Notes: a model not told the origin generated them from the letters alone. Positions 44,761-54,700 are shown, numbered from the stretch's first letter. The stretch is 64,000 nucleotides of DNA from Cupriavidus pauculus (GCF_022179805.1 NZ_BPUO01000003.1:476848-540847), one strand, 5' to 3'. Numbers and translations are program-made.

Positions 44761-46299
44761 TCAGCGCCACAGGAACATGGCGCAGATCGTGGACACGAAC
44801 AGCCCGGCCAGCACGGGCAGCAGCAGCGCCCGCACGGCGTCGAGCACCGGCACACGTGCAAAGCCGGCCACGGCAATCAGCGACGACCAGGCGATCAGCG
44901 TGCCGCCGCCCGTCCACACCGCGCCCATCTGGCCCACGGCCGCCAGCGTGGCCGAGTCGAAGCCCACCACCGGACCCAGCGCACCGGCCAGCGTGCCGGT
45001 CAACGGCAGCCCCGCAAAACCCGAGCCGTCGATGCCGGTGATCATGCCCACCAGCAGCACGCCGAACGCCACCAGCACGTGGTTGTCCGGGATCATGTGC
45101 TGGTAGGCCTGGATCAGTTCGAACAGCAGGCTCGGCGCCTTGCCGGCGTCCACGCCCAGGATCTGCGCGGCGGTCTCACCGGCACCCACGAAGAAGAAGC
45201 CCGCGATCGGCAGCACCGACCCCATGGCCTTGAACGCGAACACGAAGCCGTCGGTGATGTGGTCCGGGCACACGTCGAGCATGCGGCGCGGGCCTTCGGC
45301 GGCCAGCGTGGCCAGCATCATCAGCAGCGCGGCCACGCCACCCACCAGTGCGGCAGCGGCGCCGCCCTTCAGGTCGGGCATGCCCGAAGCCACCTTGGGC
45401 GCGACCATCAGCGTGACCACGCAGGCGAACGCCAGCGGCGTCAGCACGGCAAAGAACTTCGACCACTTCACGCGGCGGCGCGCCACCATGGCCAGGCTCT
45501 GTTCGATATTGGCGTCGGTGGCCAGCGGTTCTTCATGCGAGGTACCGCGCGCGATCTCGGCCTTGTCGAACGTGCCGGTGGCTTCCACGGCGGCGTCGGC
45601 ACCCGTGGCACGTGCCTGCCAGCGATCGAGCAGCGCGCCGTTGGCCGGCACGATGTGGCGGCGCATCGACAGGTAGGCCAGCGACAACGCGATGGCGCCG
45701 GTAATGATCGACAGGATCAGGGCCCGGTCTGCCACCACGGCTGCGCTGACTGCCGCACCCGCCGCCTTGGCGCTGATGCCGGGCGCCACGCCAATCACGT
45801 AGTCGGAGGAAAGCGCCATGCCCTGGCCGGCGATGGCAATGGCCATGGCACCAGCCAGCGGCGGCAGGCCGGCGGCAATCGCTGCCGGCAGCAGGATGGC
45901 CGACACCAGCGGCACGGCCGGCGTGGGCCAGAAGAACAGCGAGATCACATAAGTAATACCGGCCAGGATGAAGTAGGCGCTGTGCCCGTTCTTCATCACC
46001 ACCCGGAACGGCTCGACCATGCGGATATCGGATCGCAACGTCTTCAGCGCATTGAGCAGCGCGGTCATGAACGCGATGACCAGGAAGATATTGAACAGCT
46101 CCTTGGCCGCGACCAAGCTTGCCGAAAAGATGCCGCCCAGCGCGCTGATCGGGCTTCCGGTAATGGCCAGGATCACGAGGAAGGTGCCGAGAATCGACGG
46201 CACCACCACATTGGCCCGCAGGATCATGGTCAACACGATCACTGCCACGCCTAGCAGATACACCCAATGTGCCAGGCCAATCTCAACGGTTTGATGCAT
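44761..46299 (-). CDS. Multi-spanning permease of the catabolic locus
   Basis: A 512-residue membrane protein with about 12 predicted spans and a cytoplasmic loop near residues 215-250. It resembles ion-transporter superfamily carriers (GntP/CitT-like architecture, e.g. FWPTPAVPLVSAILLPAAIAAGLP and GIDGSGFAGLPLTGTLAG), but I cannot name the subfamily or substrate. ATG 46299 follows GGGGAG. First gene of its arm, divergent from the cyclodeaminase-family gene, with two GTATAC sites between. Confidence 0.8.
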   Translation of the reverse strand: MHQTVEIGLAHWVYLLGVAVIVLTMILRANVVVPSILGTFLVILAITGSPISALGGIFSASLVAAKELFNIFLVIAFMTALLNALKTLRSDIRMVEPFRVVMKNGHSAYFILAGITYVISLFFWPTPAVPLVSAILLPAAIAAGLPPLAGAMAIAIAGQGMALSSDYVIGVAPGISAKAAGAAVSAAVVADRALILSIITGAIALSLAYLSMRRHIVPANGALLDRWQARATGADAAVEATGTFDKAEIARGTSHEEPLATDANIEQSLAMVARRRVKWSKFFAVLTPLAFACVVTLMVAPKVASGMPDLKGGAAAALVGGVAALLMMLATLAAEGPRRMLDVCPDHITDGFVFAFKAMGSVLPIAGFFFVGAGETAAQILGVDAGKAPSLLFELIQAYQHMIPDNHVLVAFGVLLVGMITGIDGSGFAGLPLTGTLAGALGPVVGFDSATLAAVGQMGAVWTGGGTLIAWSSLIAVAGFARVPVLDAVRALLLPVLAGLFVSTICAMFLWR

Positions 46300-46364
46300 G
46301 AGGCTCCCCTTTTCCTGGGGCCCTTGTGGGGGCGGTATAAGAATTCTGTCTTGCTTCTGTTTTT

Positions 46365-46370
46365 GTATAC
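46365..46370 (-). promoter_or_regulatory. GTATAC operator site 1 (permease promoter)
   Basis: TTGTATACTA context. It matches the TNGTATACNA form bound by many GntR/FCD regulators. 65 bp upstream of the permease start. Confidence 0.55.
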
Positions 46371-46540
46371 TATATCCCGCAGTGAACGAAGAACAAGCGA
46401 AAACTGCGCGACATAGGGAAATCACCGCATCGGTGCCGATTCTGGCTACAGAGCACGGTTTGCGCGCATGCCGCACCAATCCGGCAAATCCCGATAACCT
46501 GGGAAAACCCTGTGGCTTTTTCCGAAACTATGTGTAGACT

Positions 46541-46546
46541 GTATAC
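46541..46546 (+). promoter_or_regulatory. GTATAC operator site 2 (cyclodeaminase-family promoter)
   Basis: ACTGTATACCAAA context, 26 bp upstream of the start codon at 46573. Confidence 0.55.
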
Positions 46547-46572
46547 CAAATCAGCTTTCGAGATGCCTTGCC

Positions 46573-47502
46573 ATGTTCCATGTGACTGATGCCCTGATCG
46601 ATCGCCACGTCACGGCCGCCGATGCCCAGGCCGCGATGCTGGAAGCCTTCCGGAGTTTTGGCCGGGGAGAGGCCGCCATGCAGGAACGCATCCGTACGGA
46701 AGCGGGCGGCGTGAAGCTTTCGACGCTGGGCGCGGTCATTCCGGCCCAACAGGTGGCCGGTGCCAAGGTCTATACAACCATCGCCGGTCAGTTCTCTTTT
46801 GTCATCCTGCTGTTTTCTACGGTTGACGGCTGCCCGCTGGCCTCGTTCGACGCCGGCGCCATCACCCGGCTGCGCACCGCGGCCTGCACGGTGCTGGCCG
46901 CGGCCCGGCTGGCGCGCCCCGATGCACAGACGCTGGCGCTGTTCGGCGCCGGCACGCAAGGCGTGCAGCATGCGCTGCAGTTGTCGGCCGCATTGCCGCT
47001 CAAGCGCATCCTGGTCTGCGACCCCTATGCCGATGCCGAGGCTGCCGAACGGCTGGCCGCGCAGTGCGGCATCGAGGTGGCCTTTGCACAGCCCGACGAA
47101 GCCGTGGCCGCGGCGGACATCATCGTGACGGCTTCGCGCTCCACCACGCCGCTGTTCTCCGGTGCGCTGGTCAAACCCGGCACCTTCGTGGCCGCCATTG
47201 GCTCCAGCCTGCCGCACACGCGCGAACTGGACGACACGCTGCTGTCGCGCGCCGCCACCGTGGTGGTGGAATGGCGCCCGCAGTCGCTGCGCGAAGCCGG
47301 CGACCTGGTGCTGGCGGACAAGGCCGTATTACCCGACGACAAGATCGTGGAGCTTGCGGATGTACTACTCGAAACCCAGACGGTGCGCCGGCATGCCGAC
47401 GACATCGTGATCTACAAATCCGTGGGGGTTGGCCTGGAGGACGTGGCGCTGGCAGGTATTGCCTGGCAGCGCATCTCCGCCGCGCAGGCTGCCGCCGCCT
47501 GA
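46573..47502 (+). CDS. Ornithine cyclodeaminase/mu-crystallin family protein
   Basis: A 309-residue NAD(P)-binding protein. Lys65 (GAKVYT) matches the family's conserved Lys; the Rossmann motif GAGTQG is at residues 125-130. The segment usually GxDxPGKxEL reads GSSLPHTREL, so true ornithine cyclodeaminase activity is doubtful; ketimine/imine reductase or amino-acid dehydrogenase activity is more likely. First gene of the plus-strand arm. Confidence 0.85.
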   Translation: MFHVTDALIDRHVTAADAQAAMLEAFRSFGRGEAAMQERIRTEAGGVKLSTLGAVIPAQQVAGAKVYTTIAGQFSFVILLFSTVDGCPLASFDAGAITRLRTAACTVLAAARLARPDAQTLALFGAGTQGVQHALQLSAALPLKRILVCDPYADAEAAERLAAQCGIEVAFAQPDEAVAAADIIVTASRSTTPLFSGALVKPGTFVAAIGSSLPHTRELDDTLLSRAATVVVEWRPQSLREAGDLVLADKAVLPDDKIVELADVLLETQTVRRHADDIVIYKSVGVGLEDVALAGIAWQRISAAQAAAA

Positions 47503-47565
47503 TTCAGAAATACCGGAAGTCACCGCTTGCGCGTTTTTTTTATCGCCCGATTGATGTTGTAGAAA

Positions 47566-47571
47566 GTATAC
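47566..47571 (+). promoter_or_regulatory. GTATAC operator site 3 (oxidase-like gene)
   Basis: AAAGTATACAAAT context, 44 bp before the start of the heme-oxygenase-like gene, suggesting its own promoter within the arm. Confidence 0.55.
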
Positions 47572-47614
47572 AAATTCATTCCACCCCGAACGCCAGACAA
47601 ACAGGAGTCCCCAA

Positions 47615-48334
47615 ATGCCTGAACTCATGAACCGTGAAGATTTCCGCGCCGCCCTCGAGAACGCCATCAAAGGCAAGAGCGCCAACCAGGCGCCGTTCAG
47701 CAAGGCCTGGGCCGGCGGCACGCTGACCCGCGAGCATCTGGCGCGCTGGGCCGAGAACCACTATCACTACGTGGGCCCGTTTGCCGATTACCTGGGCTAC
47801 ATCTACGCCCGCACGCCCGACCACATGACCGAGGCCAAGGACTTCCTGCTGGCCAACATGTACGAGGAAGAAATCGGCGGCGACCGCCATACCGACCTGC
47901 TGATCCGCTTTGCCGAAGCCTGCGGCACCACGCGCGAACGCGTGGTGAGCCCGGACAACATGTCGCCCACCACGCGTGGCCTGCAAAGCTGGTGCTATGC
48001 CGTGGCGATGCGCGAAGACCCGGTGGTGGCGGTGGCCGGCCTGGTGGTGGGCCTGGAATCGCAGGTGCCGTCGATCTATCGCAAGCAAACCCCCACGCTG
48101 CGCGAGAAGTATGGCTTCACCGATGAAGAGGTCGAATTCTTCGACCTGCACATCGTGTCCGACGAAATCCACGGCGAACGCGGCTACCAGATCGTGCTGG
48201 AGCATGCCAACACGCCCGAGCTGCAGCAGCGCTGCCTGAAGATCTGCGAGATCGGCGCGCAGATGCGCCTGCTGTACACCACGGCGCTCTACTACGACTA
48301 CGTCGACACCAAGCAGGAAGCTGCCGCCGCCTGA
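47615..48334 (+). CDS. TenA/PqqC-fold putative heme-oxygenase-like di-iron oxidase
   Basis: A 239-residue all-helical protein of the TenA/PqqC/heme-oxygenase-like fold. Candidate metal ligands are complete: Glu85 and His92 (YEEEIGGDRH), Glu148 (GLESQ), and His179, Asp183 and His186 (HxxxDxxH in HIVSDEIH). This pattern marks HDO-type di-iron oxidases rather than cofactor-free PqqC. Such enzymes desaturate, hydroxylate or cleave amines and amino acids using O2 and electrons. Three [2Fe-2S] proteins and a reductase in the same locus fit that need. The substrate is unknown. Confidence 0.8.
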   Translation: MPELMNREDFRAALENAIKGKSANQAPFSKAWAGGTLTREHLARWAENHYHYVGPFADYLGYIYARTPDHMTEAKDFLLANMYEEEIGGDRHTDLLIRFAEACGTTRERVVSPDNMSPTTRGLQSWCYAVAMREDPVVAVAGLVVGLESQVPSIYRKQTPTLREKYGFTDEEVEFFDLHIVSDEIHGERGYQIVLEHANTPELQQRCLKICEIGAQMRLLYTTALYYDYVDTKQEAAAA

Positions 48335-48406
48335 CGCGCGCCGTCGCAAGGCATGCCGGGCCACGTGCCCGGCGTCTCTACCGAAACAACAAACAGGCCC
48401 CGCAAG

Positions 48407-49855
48407 ATGACCGAGACGTACCGCAACTACATCGACGGCGAATGGTGCGACAGCGCCAGCGGCCGCACGCTCGATAACGTCAATCCCGCCGACACGCGCG
48501 ACATCGTCAGCCGCCATGCCGCCTCGGACGCGCGCGATGCCGCCGCCGCCGTGGCCGCCGCCGCTGCCGCCTTCGATGGCTGGAAGGCCACCCCCATCGG
48601 CAAGCGTGCCAAGATCCTCAACGATGCCGCCGCGCACCTGGAAGCCAACGCCGACGCCATCGCCGCCGAACTCACGCGCGAGGAAGGCAAGGCGCTGAAC
48701 CTGGCGCGCGACGAGATCATGCGTTCGGCGCAGACGCTGCGCTTCTATGCCGTGGAAGGCCAGACCTTCAGCGGCGAAAGCTATCCGAACGACGACCCCG
48801 ACATGCTCGTGTACAGCCTGCGCGAGCCGCTGGGCGTAGTCACGGTGATCTCGCCGTGGAACTTCCCGGTGTCGATTCCGGCGCGCAAGATCGCCCCGGC
48901 GCTGATCACGGGCAATACCGTCGTGTTCAAGCCGTCGTCCGATGCGCCGCTGTCCGGCTACCGCCTGGCCGAAGCGTTCGTGCGCGCCGGTATCCCCAAG
49001 GGCGTGCTGAACTTCGTAACCGGCAGCGCCGCCGAAGTGGGTCCCACCATCGTCGAATCGCGTGCCGTGCGCGCGGTGTCGTTCACGGGGTCGACCGCTG
49101 CCGGCGAGCAGATCCACAGGTCCGTGCCGATGACCACGCGCACGCAGATGGAGCTGGGCGGCAAGAATCCGCTGATCGTGATGGAGGATGCCGACCTGGA
49201 CCGCGCCGTGGACCTGGCCATCAAGGGCGGGCTGTCGCTGTCGGGCCAGGCGTGCACGGGTACGTCGCGCATCCTGGTGACCCGCGAGGTGAAGGCCGCC
49301 TTTACCGAAAAGCTCGTGGCCAAGGTGAAGACGCTGAAGATCGGCAGCGGCATGACGCCGGGCATGGACCTGGGTCCGCTGGCCACGCGCAAGCAACTGC
49401 AGACCGTGCTCGGCTACATCGAAGCGGGCAAGCAGGAAGCCACGCTGCTGTGCGGCGGCGAAGCGCTGACCGACGGCGAATTCGCGCATGGCTACTACGT
49501 GTCGCCCGCCGTGTTCACCAATGTCACGCAGCAGATGCGCATCGCTCGCGAGGAAATCTTCGGACCGGTGCTGGCCATCATCGAGGTGGACGGCTATGCC
49601 GATGCCATCGCCAAGGCCAACGACACCGAATACGGCCTGTCCGCCGCCATCGCCACACGCAATCCGCGCTACATGCACGACTTTGCGCGCGACATCGAAT
49701 CGGGCACCGTGAAGATCAACCGCACCACCACGGGCAACCTGGTCAACGCGCCGTTCGGCGGACTCAAGCGCTCCAGCACGTCGACGTTCCGCGAATCGGG
49801 CCGCGCAGGGCTGGAGTTCTACACGCAGATCAAGACCGTCTACCAGGGCGTCTGA
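48407..49855 (+). CDS. NAD(P)-dependent aldehyde dehydrogenase
   Basis: A 482-residue aldehyde dehydrogenase with all catalytic residues: Asn152 (PWNF), Lys175 (KPSS), Glu249 (ELGGKN) and Cys283 (GQACTGT). The sequence GNTVVFKPSSDAPLSGYRLAEAF recalls alpha-ketoglutarate-semialdehyde and related dehydrogenases. In this locus it likely oxidises an aldehyde made by the upstream oxidase or deaminase. ATG 48407; weak ribosome-binding site. Confidence 0.92.
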   Translation: MTETYRNYIDGEWCDSASGRTLDNVNPADTRDIVSRHAASDARDAAAAVAAAAAAFDGWKATPIGKRAKILNDAAAHLEANADAIAAELTREEGKALNLARDEIMRSAQTLRFYAVEGQTFSGESYPNDDPDMLVYSLREPLGVVTVISPWNFPVSIPARKIAPALITGNTVVFKPSSDAPLSGYRLAEAFVRAGIPKGVLNFVTGSAAEVGPTIVESRAVRAVSFTGSTAAGEQIHRSVPMTTRTQMELGGKNPLIVMEDADLDRAVDLAIKGGLSLSGQACTGTSRILVTREVKAAFTEKLVAKVKTLKIGSGMTPGMDLGPLATRKQLQTVLGYIEAGKQEATLLCGGEALTDGEFAHGYYVSPAVFTNVTQQMRIAREEIFGPVLAIIEVDGYADAIAKANDTEYGLSAAIATRNPRYMHDFARDIESGTVKINRTTTGNLVNAPFGGLKRSSTSTFRESGRAGLEFYTQIKTVYQGV

Positions 49856-49889
49856 TTACACGGACACCAAGAACACGAAGGACACGAAC

Positions 49890-50369
49890 ATGAAGAAAGC
49901 CATCAAGCTGGAACTGAAGGAAGCCCGCCACATGGTGGCGGCCGCCGTCCGCAAGGCCGAGGAAATCGGCGTGCTGGAATCGGTCTGCATCGTCGATGAC
50001 GGCGGCTATCCGCTGCTGCTCGAACGCATGGACGGCGCCCGCATCACCGGGCCGCAAATCGCCTGGAACAAGGCGTTCACCGCCGCCGGCCACAAGCGAT
50101 CCACGCACCTGTTCAATACGGCGCCGAACGGCCCGGCCCTGCCCGGCAATGAAGCATTCGGCATCCAGTGGAGCTTCGACGGCAAGTTCGCCGTCTTCGT
50201 GGGCGGCTATCCGATCGTGGTCAATGGCGAAGTCATCGGCGGCGTGGGTCTGTCGGGCGGCAATGGCGAGCAGGACACCGCGTGCGGCGTGGCCGCGCTC
50301 GAAGCGCTGCGCGACCTGCTGGCCGCCGAGGACCTGACCGTGCTGGCGCAGGCCGACATCAAGAAGTAA
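49890..50369 (+). CDS. GlcG/HbpS family protein
   Basis: A 159-residue GlcG/HbpS-fold protein (ARHMVAAAVRKAEEIGVLESVCIVDDGG…GGYPIVVNGEVIGGVGLSGG). Family members bind heme or small ligands and often accompany catabolic oxidoreductases without a defined role. 34 bp after the aldehyde dehydrogenase and 14 bp before the reductase, so co-transcribed. Confidence 0.88.
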   Translation: MKKAIKLELKEARHMVAAAVRKAEEIGVLESVCIVDDGGYPLLLERMDGARITGPQIAWNKAFTAAGHKRSTHLFNTAPNGPALPGNEAFGIQWSFDGKFAVFVGGYPIVVNGEVIGGVGLSGGNGEQDTACGVAALEALRDLLAAEDLTVLAQADIKK

Positions 50370-50383
50370 GAGGGGAGATCGTC

Positions 50384-51388
50384 ATGTCCCATCGGGTCGA
50401 GATAGCGGAAACGCAGCAGGTGTTCATGGTGTCGCCAGGCGAGTCGGTGCTTGACGCCGCGCTGCGCAGCGGCGTGGCCCTGGCGCATGAATGCACGTTC
50501 GGCGGTTGCGGCACCTGCCGTATGCGCGTGGTGCAGGGATCGGTCTCGTACGAGGATTTTCCGATGGCACTGACGGAGCAGGAGCATGCCGAGGGCTTTG
50601 CGCTGGCTTGCCAGGCGCGGCCCGAGGGTGACCTGATCATCAGCACGGCGCGTGCCGACGGCCCGCAGGTGCCCGCGCGGCGCACAACCGCCAATGTGCT
50701 GTCGGTGGCGCCGCTCGGTCCCGACGTGCTGCATCTGCGCCTGGCGCTGCCCGACGACGAACCGTTCGCCTACGAGCCGGGCCAGTATCTGAAAGTCCTG
50801 CTCGACGATGGCACCCATCGCAGTTTCTCCATGGCATCGGCACCGGCCGGCAACGTAGTGGACTTTCATGTGCGGCAGATCGCCGGCGGACGCTTCACGT
50901 CCGAGCGGCTGCCGCAACTGCGCGCCGGTGACCGCCTGGACGTGGAACTGCCGCACGGCAGCTTCAGCCTGCACAAGGAAGACTATCGCCCGTTGCTGAT
51001 GGTGGCCACGGGCACGGGCCTGGCGCCGATCAAGAGCATGCTCGAATCGCTGATGGACGACCCCGATTGCCCGCCCGTCTGGCTCTACTGGGGCATGCGT
51101 TCGGCGGCCGATCTCTATCTGCACGACGAGATCGCCACCTGGGGCGAGCGGCTGTATGACTTCCAGTACGTGCCGGTGCTGTCACGCGCCGACGAACACT
51201 GGCAGGGTCGTCGCGGCTATGTGCATGACGCCGTGGCCGCCGACCTTGGCGACCTGTCGGAACACGCGATATACCTGTGCGGATCGCCGAACATGATCCA
51301 CGACGCCAAGCAGACCTTCACGGTGCTGGGCGCCCAGACGCCATTCATGTATTCGGACGGCTTCACGTTCCAGCATGCAGGCGGCTGA
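50384..51388 (+). CDS. Ferredoxin-fused FAD/NAD(P) reductase
   Basis: A 334-residue three-domain electron-transfer flavoprotein. The N-terminal [2Fe-2S] domain has ligands Cys37, Cys42, Cys45 and Cys76. The FAD domain contains RSFSMAS, and the NAD domain has GTGLAPIKSM and a C-terminal CGSPNM motif. This is the class that feeds ring-hydroxylating and di-iron monooxygenases. GGGGAG lies six bases before ATG 50384. It probably supplies electrons to the HDO-like protein through the ferredoxins. Confidence 0.93.
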   Translation: MSHRVEIAETQQVFMVSPGESVLDAALRSGVALAHECTFGGCGTCRMRVVQGSVSYEDFPMALTEQEHAEGFALACQARPEGDLIISTARADGPQVPARRTTANVLSVAPLGPDVLHLRLALPDDEPFAYEPGQYLKVLLDDGTHRSFSMASAPAGNVVDFHVRQIAGGRFTSERLPQLRAGDRLDVELPHGSFSLHKEDYRPLLMVATGTGLAPIKSMLESLMDDPDCPPVWLYWGMRSAADLYLHDEIATWGERLYDFQYVPVLSRADEHWQGRRGYVHDAVAADLGDLSEHAIYLCGSPNMIHDAKQTFTVLGAQTPFMYSDGFTFQHAGG

Positions 51389-51464
51389 GCGCTAGAACGG
51401 CTGGACGGCGGCCGGGTACGGTACCGGTAGATGTCTACCCTATGTCTTCCATGTGGAGGTGACG

Positions 51465-51470
51465 GTATAC
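51465..51470 (+). promoter_or_regulatory. GTATAC operator site 4 (gntR promoter)
   Basis: ACGGTATACAATA context, 69 bp upstream of the GntR start; consistent with autoregulation. Confidence 0.55.
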
Positions 51471-51538
51471 AATAGCGGCATTCACGCCGTGGCCCATCGA
51501 CCGCGGCACTACACCGATTTCCGACGGCCGAACCGATC

Positions 51539-52264
51539 ATGAACGACGCCACCGCCAGTGCCTTCAAGCCGAATCCGGATGCCCCGGCCGCCAGCCTGGG
51601 CGCCCAGCATTCCCCTCTTTTCGCGCTGGTCACGGACACCCTGCGGCAACGCATTCTTGGTGGACAGTACGAGCAGGGCGAGCGGCTGGTGGAAAACACG
51701 CTGTCGCTCGAACTTGGCGTATCGCGCATTCCCGTGCGCGAAGCCCTGCGCGCGCTGGCGGCCGAAGGGCTGGTGCGGATCGAGCCGCGGCGCGGCGCAT
51801 CGGTGGCACGCCTGTCCGCCAATATCGCTCGCGAAATGGTGGAAGTGCGCGCCACGCTGGAAGGGCTCAACGCCAAGCTGGCAGCCCAGCGTCGCGACCC
51901 CGCGTTGATCCAGGAACTCGAAAAAGTACTGAAAGAAGGCAACGATGCCGTCGACAGCGGCCAGACCGAGCGCTTTGTCGAACTGAATTCGCGCTTCCAC
52001 GAGGTGCTGGGCAACATCGCCGCCAACAGCGTGCTGCAGGACATGATGCGGTCGCTGCGCGAGCGCACCGCGCTGCTGTTTGCGCCGGCCAATCTGAATC
52101 GCGCCCGCACCAACTGGGACGAGCACGCGCAGATCCTGCAGGCCGTGATCGCTGGCGACGCCGACCTGGCAGCGCTGCTGGCCACGCGGCACGTCTTTAG
52201 CGCGGCCAAGGCCGTGGATTCGATGAACGAGGCGGCAGCCGTGGGTGCAAACCCGTCGGCCTGA
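51539..52264 (+). CDS. GntR family regulator, FCD type
   Basis: A 241-residue FadR-subfamily regulator. The winged helix (LRQRILGGQYEQGERLVENTLSLELGVSRIPVREALRALAAEGLVRIEPRRGASV) is followed by an FCD domain with metal-binding residues in RFHEVL, EHAQIL and RHVF. FCD domains bind carboxylic acids and divalent metal. It is the natural candidate for binding the GTATAC sites in this locus. Last gene of the plus arm, with its own site upstream. Confidence 0.92.
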   Translation: MNDATASAFKPNPDAPAASLGAQHSPLFALVTDTLRQRILGGQYEQGERLVENTLSLELGVSRIPVREALRALAAEGLVRIEPRRGASVARLSANIAREMVEVRATLEGLNAKLAAQRRDPALIQELEKVLKEGNDAVDSGQTERFVELNSRFHEVLGNIAANSVLQDMMRSLRERTALLFAPANLNRARTNWDEHAQILQAVIAGDADLAALLATRHVFSAAKAVDSMNEAAAVGANPSA

Positions 52265-52388
52265 GCCCTGCACGTACGATCCGACGAGGCGCCGGCGCCT
52301 CGTCGGCACCTGTACCAAAACACGCACCACTTCGAATCCGGCAATCCCTTGTTGCGCACCAGTAAATGGCGCAGTGCACCATGCGAGT

Positions 52389-52394
52389 GTATAC
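52389..52394 (+). promoter_or_regulatory. GTATAC site 5 (small gene)
   Basis: GAGTGTATACTGTAG context, 34 bp before the 55-codon gene. TATACT here could also be its -10 box. Confidence 0.4.
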
Positions 52395-52428
52395 TGTAGG
52401 CGTTTACTGACCGCAATAGGGAATGACC

Positions 52429-52596
52429 ATGAAATACCCGGATGCCTCTTACCTCAGCCGTCCGGTGGGCGAGCAGCTCCTGAGCCACTTCGCACGCCGT
52501 GACGCCGTTCGTCATGCCACGCCGCTGCTGCCGTTCCGGCTCGCCGACCTCGTCGCACTGTTCCGCGCCGGCACCTCGGGCCGAAAGACGGTCTGA
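52429..52596 (+). CDS. Small hypothetical protein (55 aa)
   Basis: Not recognised. ATG 52429 follows AGGGA seven bases away; a strong terminator begins 25 bp after the stop. The protein starts MKYPDASYLSRPVGEQLLSH and is basic, with a short hydrophobic helix (LPFRLADLVALF). It has its own promoter-like TATACT and a GTATAC palindrome. A good small-gene candidate of the same regulon. Confidence 0.55.
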   Translation: MKYPDASYLSRPVGEQLLSHFARRDAVRHATPLLPFRLADLVALFRAGTSGRKTV

Positions 52597-52620
52597 TCCA
52601 GACCCCGGCCCGCCGCCATG

Positions 52621-52653
52621 AAAAAGGCCGCCCGATGAGGCGGCCTTTGTTTT
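52621..52653. terminator. Bidirectional intrinsic terminator
   Basis: AAAGGCCGCC-CGATGA-GGCGGCCTTT, a 10-bp stem flanked by A and T runs. It serves the small gene and the convergent phytanoyl-CoA-dioxygenase-like gene. Confidence 0.9.
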
Positions 52654-52678
52654 GCCCGGAGTCTTGCCCGTCAGGGGT

Positions 52679-53524
52679 TCAAAGCGGTCCTGGCGGCATT
52701 TCCACGCTGCCGAACTCGGCTGACCGCGTGCCGCTGATCGGGCGATTGCTGGCGCCGAAATAGGCAAACGCCACCGACATCTTCACCGCCTCGGAATCAT
52801 TGCGGCCCGCCGCGTGGAACAGCCCGCTATCAAACATCAGCACGTCGCCCCGGTGCAAGGCCAGCGGCATCGCGCCCTTGAGCAACGCCTGGCTGGCCGG
52901 ATGGGCCTCCACCAGGAATTCGGCCGGATCGAGCTGTGCCGGGTCGAGCTTGGCGCGATGCGAACCGGGAATCACACGCAGCACGCCGTTGCGCTCGTCC
53001 TCGTCGCCCAAGGCCAGCCACACGGTGACCAGCTCCGGCTTCACGAACGACCAGTAACGCGTATCCCGATGCCAGCCGGTCTGGCTGCCGTAGTGCGGAT
53101 GCTTGGTCATCACGCAGTTATGGTGGGCCAGCGTCAGGCGCGCGGGCTCGCCCAGCAGCGCCTCGACAGTCCCCACCACCTGCGGATGGCTGGCCCAGCG
53201 GCGAAACGCCTCATCGCGGCCGTAGGCCTGGCGCAGTCGCCTCACGGTATTGCCGCCCGTTTCCTGCCGGGTGGCAGGTGCACCGGGGTAGCCGAGATCG
53301 GCCTCGAACTCCACGGGCGGCACGGTGGCGGCCAGATGCTGGCGCGTCACGGCTTCCAGCGCCGCGCAGGTGGCTTCGCTGGCAAAGTTGCGCAGCACGA
53401 TGTAGCCGCCCGCGTGAAATTCGCGGGCCAGGCTGGCCAGCGCCGCCTGGTCGGCCAGCGGCGCGGAGCAATCGAAATCGAGAGAGGCAGGCGCGCCAGA
53501 CACGCGCAGTTGCGAAGCAGTCAT
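52679..53524 (-). CDS. Phytanoyl-CoA dioxygenase family Fe(II)/2-oxoglutarate oxygenase
   Basis: A 281-residue non-heme iron oxygenase of the PhyH family. The iron triad is His152, Asp154 (GWHRD) and His237 (FHAAGRN), with Arg241 positioned to bind 2-oxoglutarate. Start ATG 53524 chosen; a longer frame to 53650 lacks support. Members act on fatty-acyl chains, ectoine and other small molecules; the substrate here is unknown. Monocistronic. Confidence 0.9.
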   Translation of the reverse strand: MTASQLRVSGAPASLDFDCSAPLADQAALASLAREFHAGGYIVLRNFASEATCAALEAVTRQHLAATVPPVEFEADLGYPGAPATRQETGGNTVRRLRQAYGRDEAFRRWASHPQVVGTVEALLGEPARLTLAHHNCVMTKHPHYGSQTGWHRDTRYWSFVKPELVTVWLALGDEDERNGVLRVIPGSHRAKLDPAQLDPAEFLVEAHPASQALLKGAMPLALHRGDVLMFDSGLFHAAGRNDSEAVKMSVAFAYFGASNRPISGTRSAEFGSVEMPPGPL

Positions 53525-53752
53525 TGCAGCAGCTAAGACGATTCTGAAAGTGGCACAAGTGCCAACAGCCCGATGATGCCAGAACCTGCGAGATCCGGCG
53601 CGGCCTGGCGCCCGATTCCGGTGCACTGGCCCACTGTCACCCCCATGCAACCGTGCGGAAACCCACTGTCCCGGGTGTCCTGCACGCCGCTACAATGGCC
53701 GGACCTTGCCGCACCGTAACGTCATCGCCCACCCCTTCTTGATGCCGCCATC

Positions 53753-54664
<912 letters not shown>

Positions 54665-54700
54665 GCACCACGCGCCAAACGCCCCAACGCCCGCGCCACC

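Noticed and set aside
47576..49678. 700-codon frame opposite the HDO and aldehyde dehydrogenase genes
   Set aside because: Antisense shadow; low-complexity His/Arg/Gly composition and no start signal.
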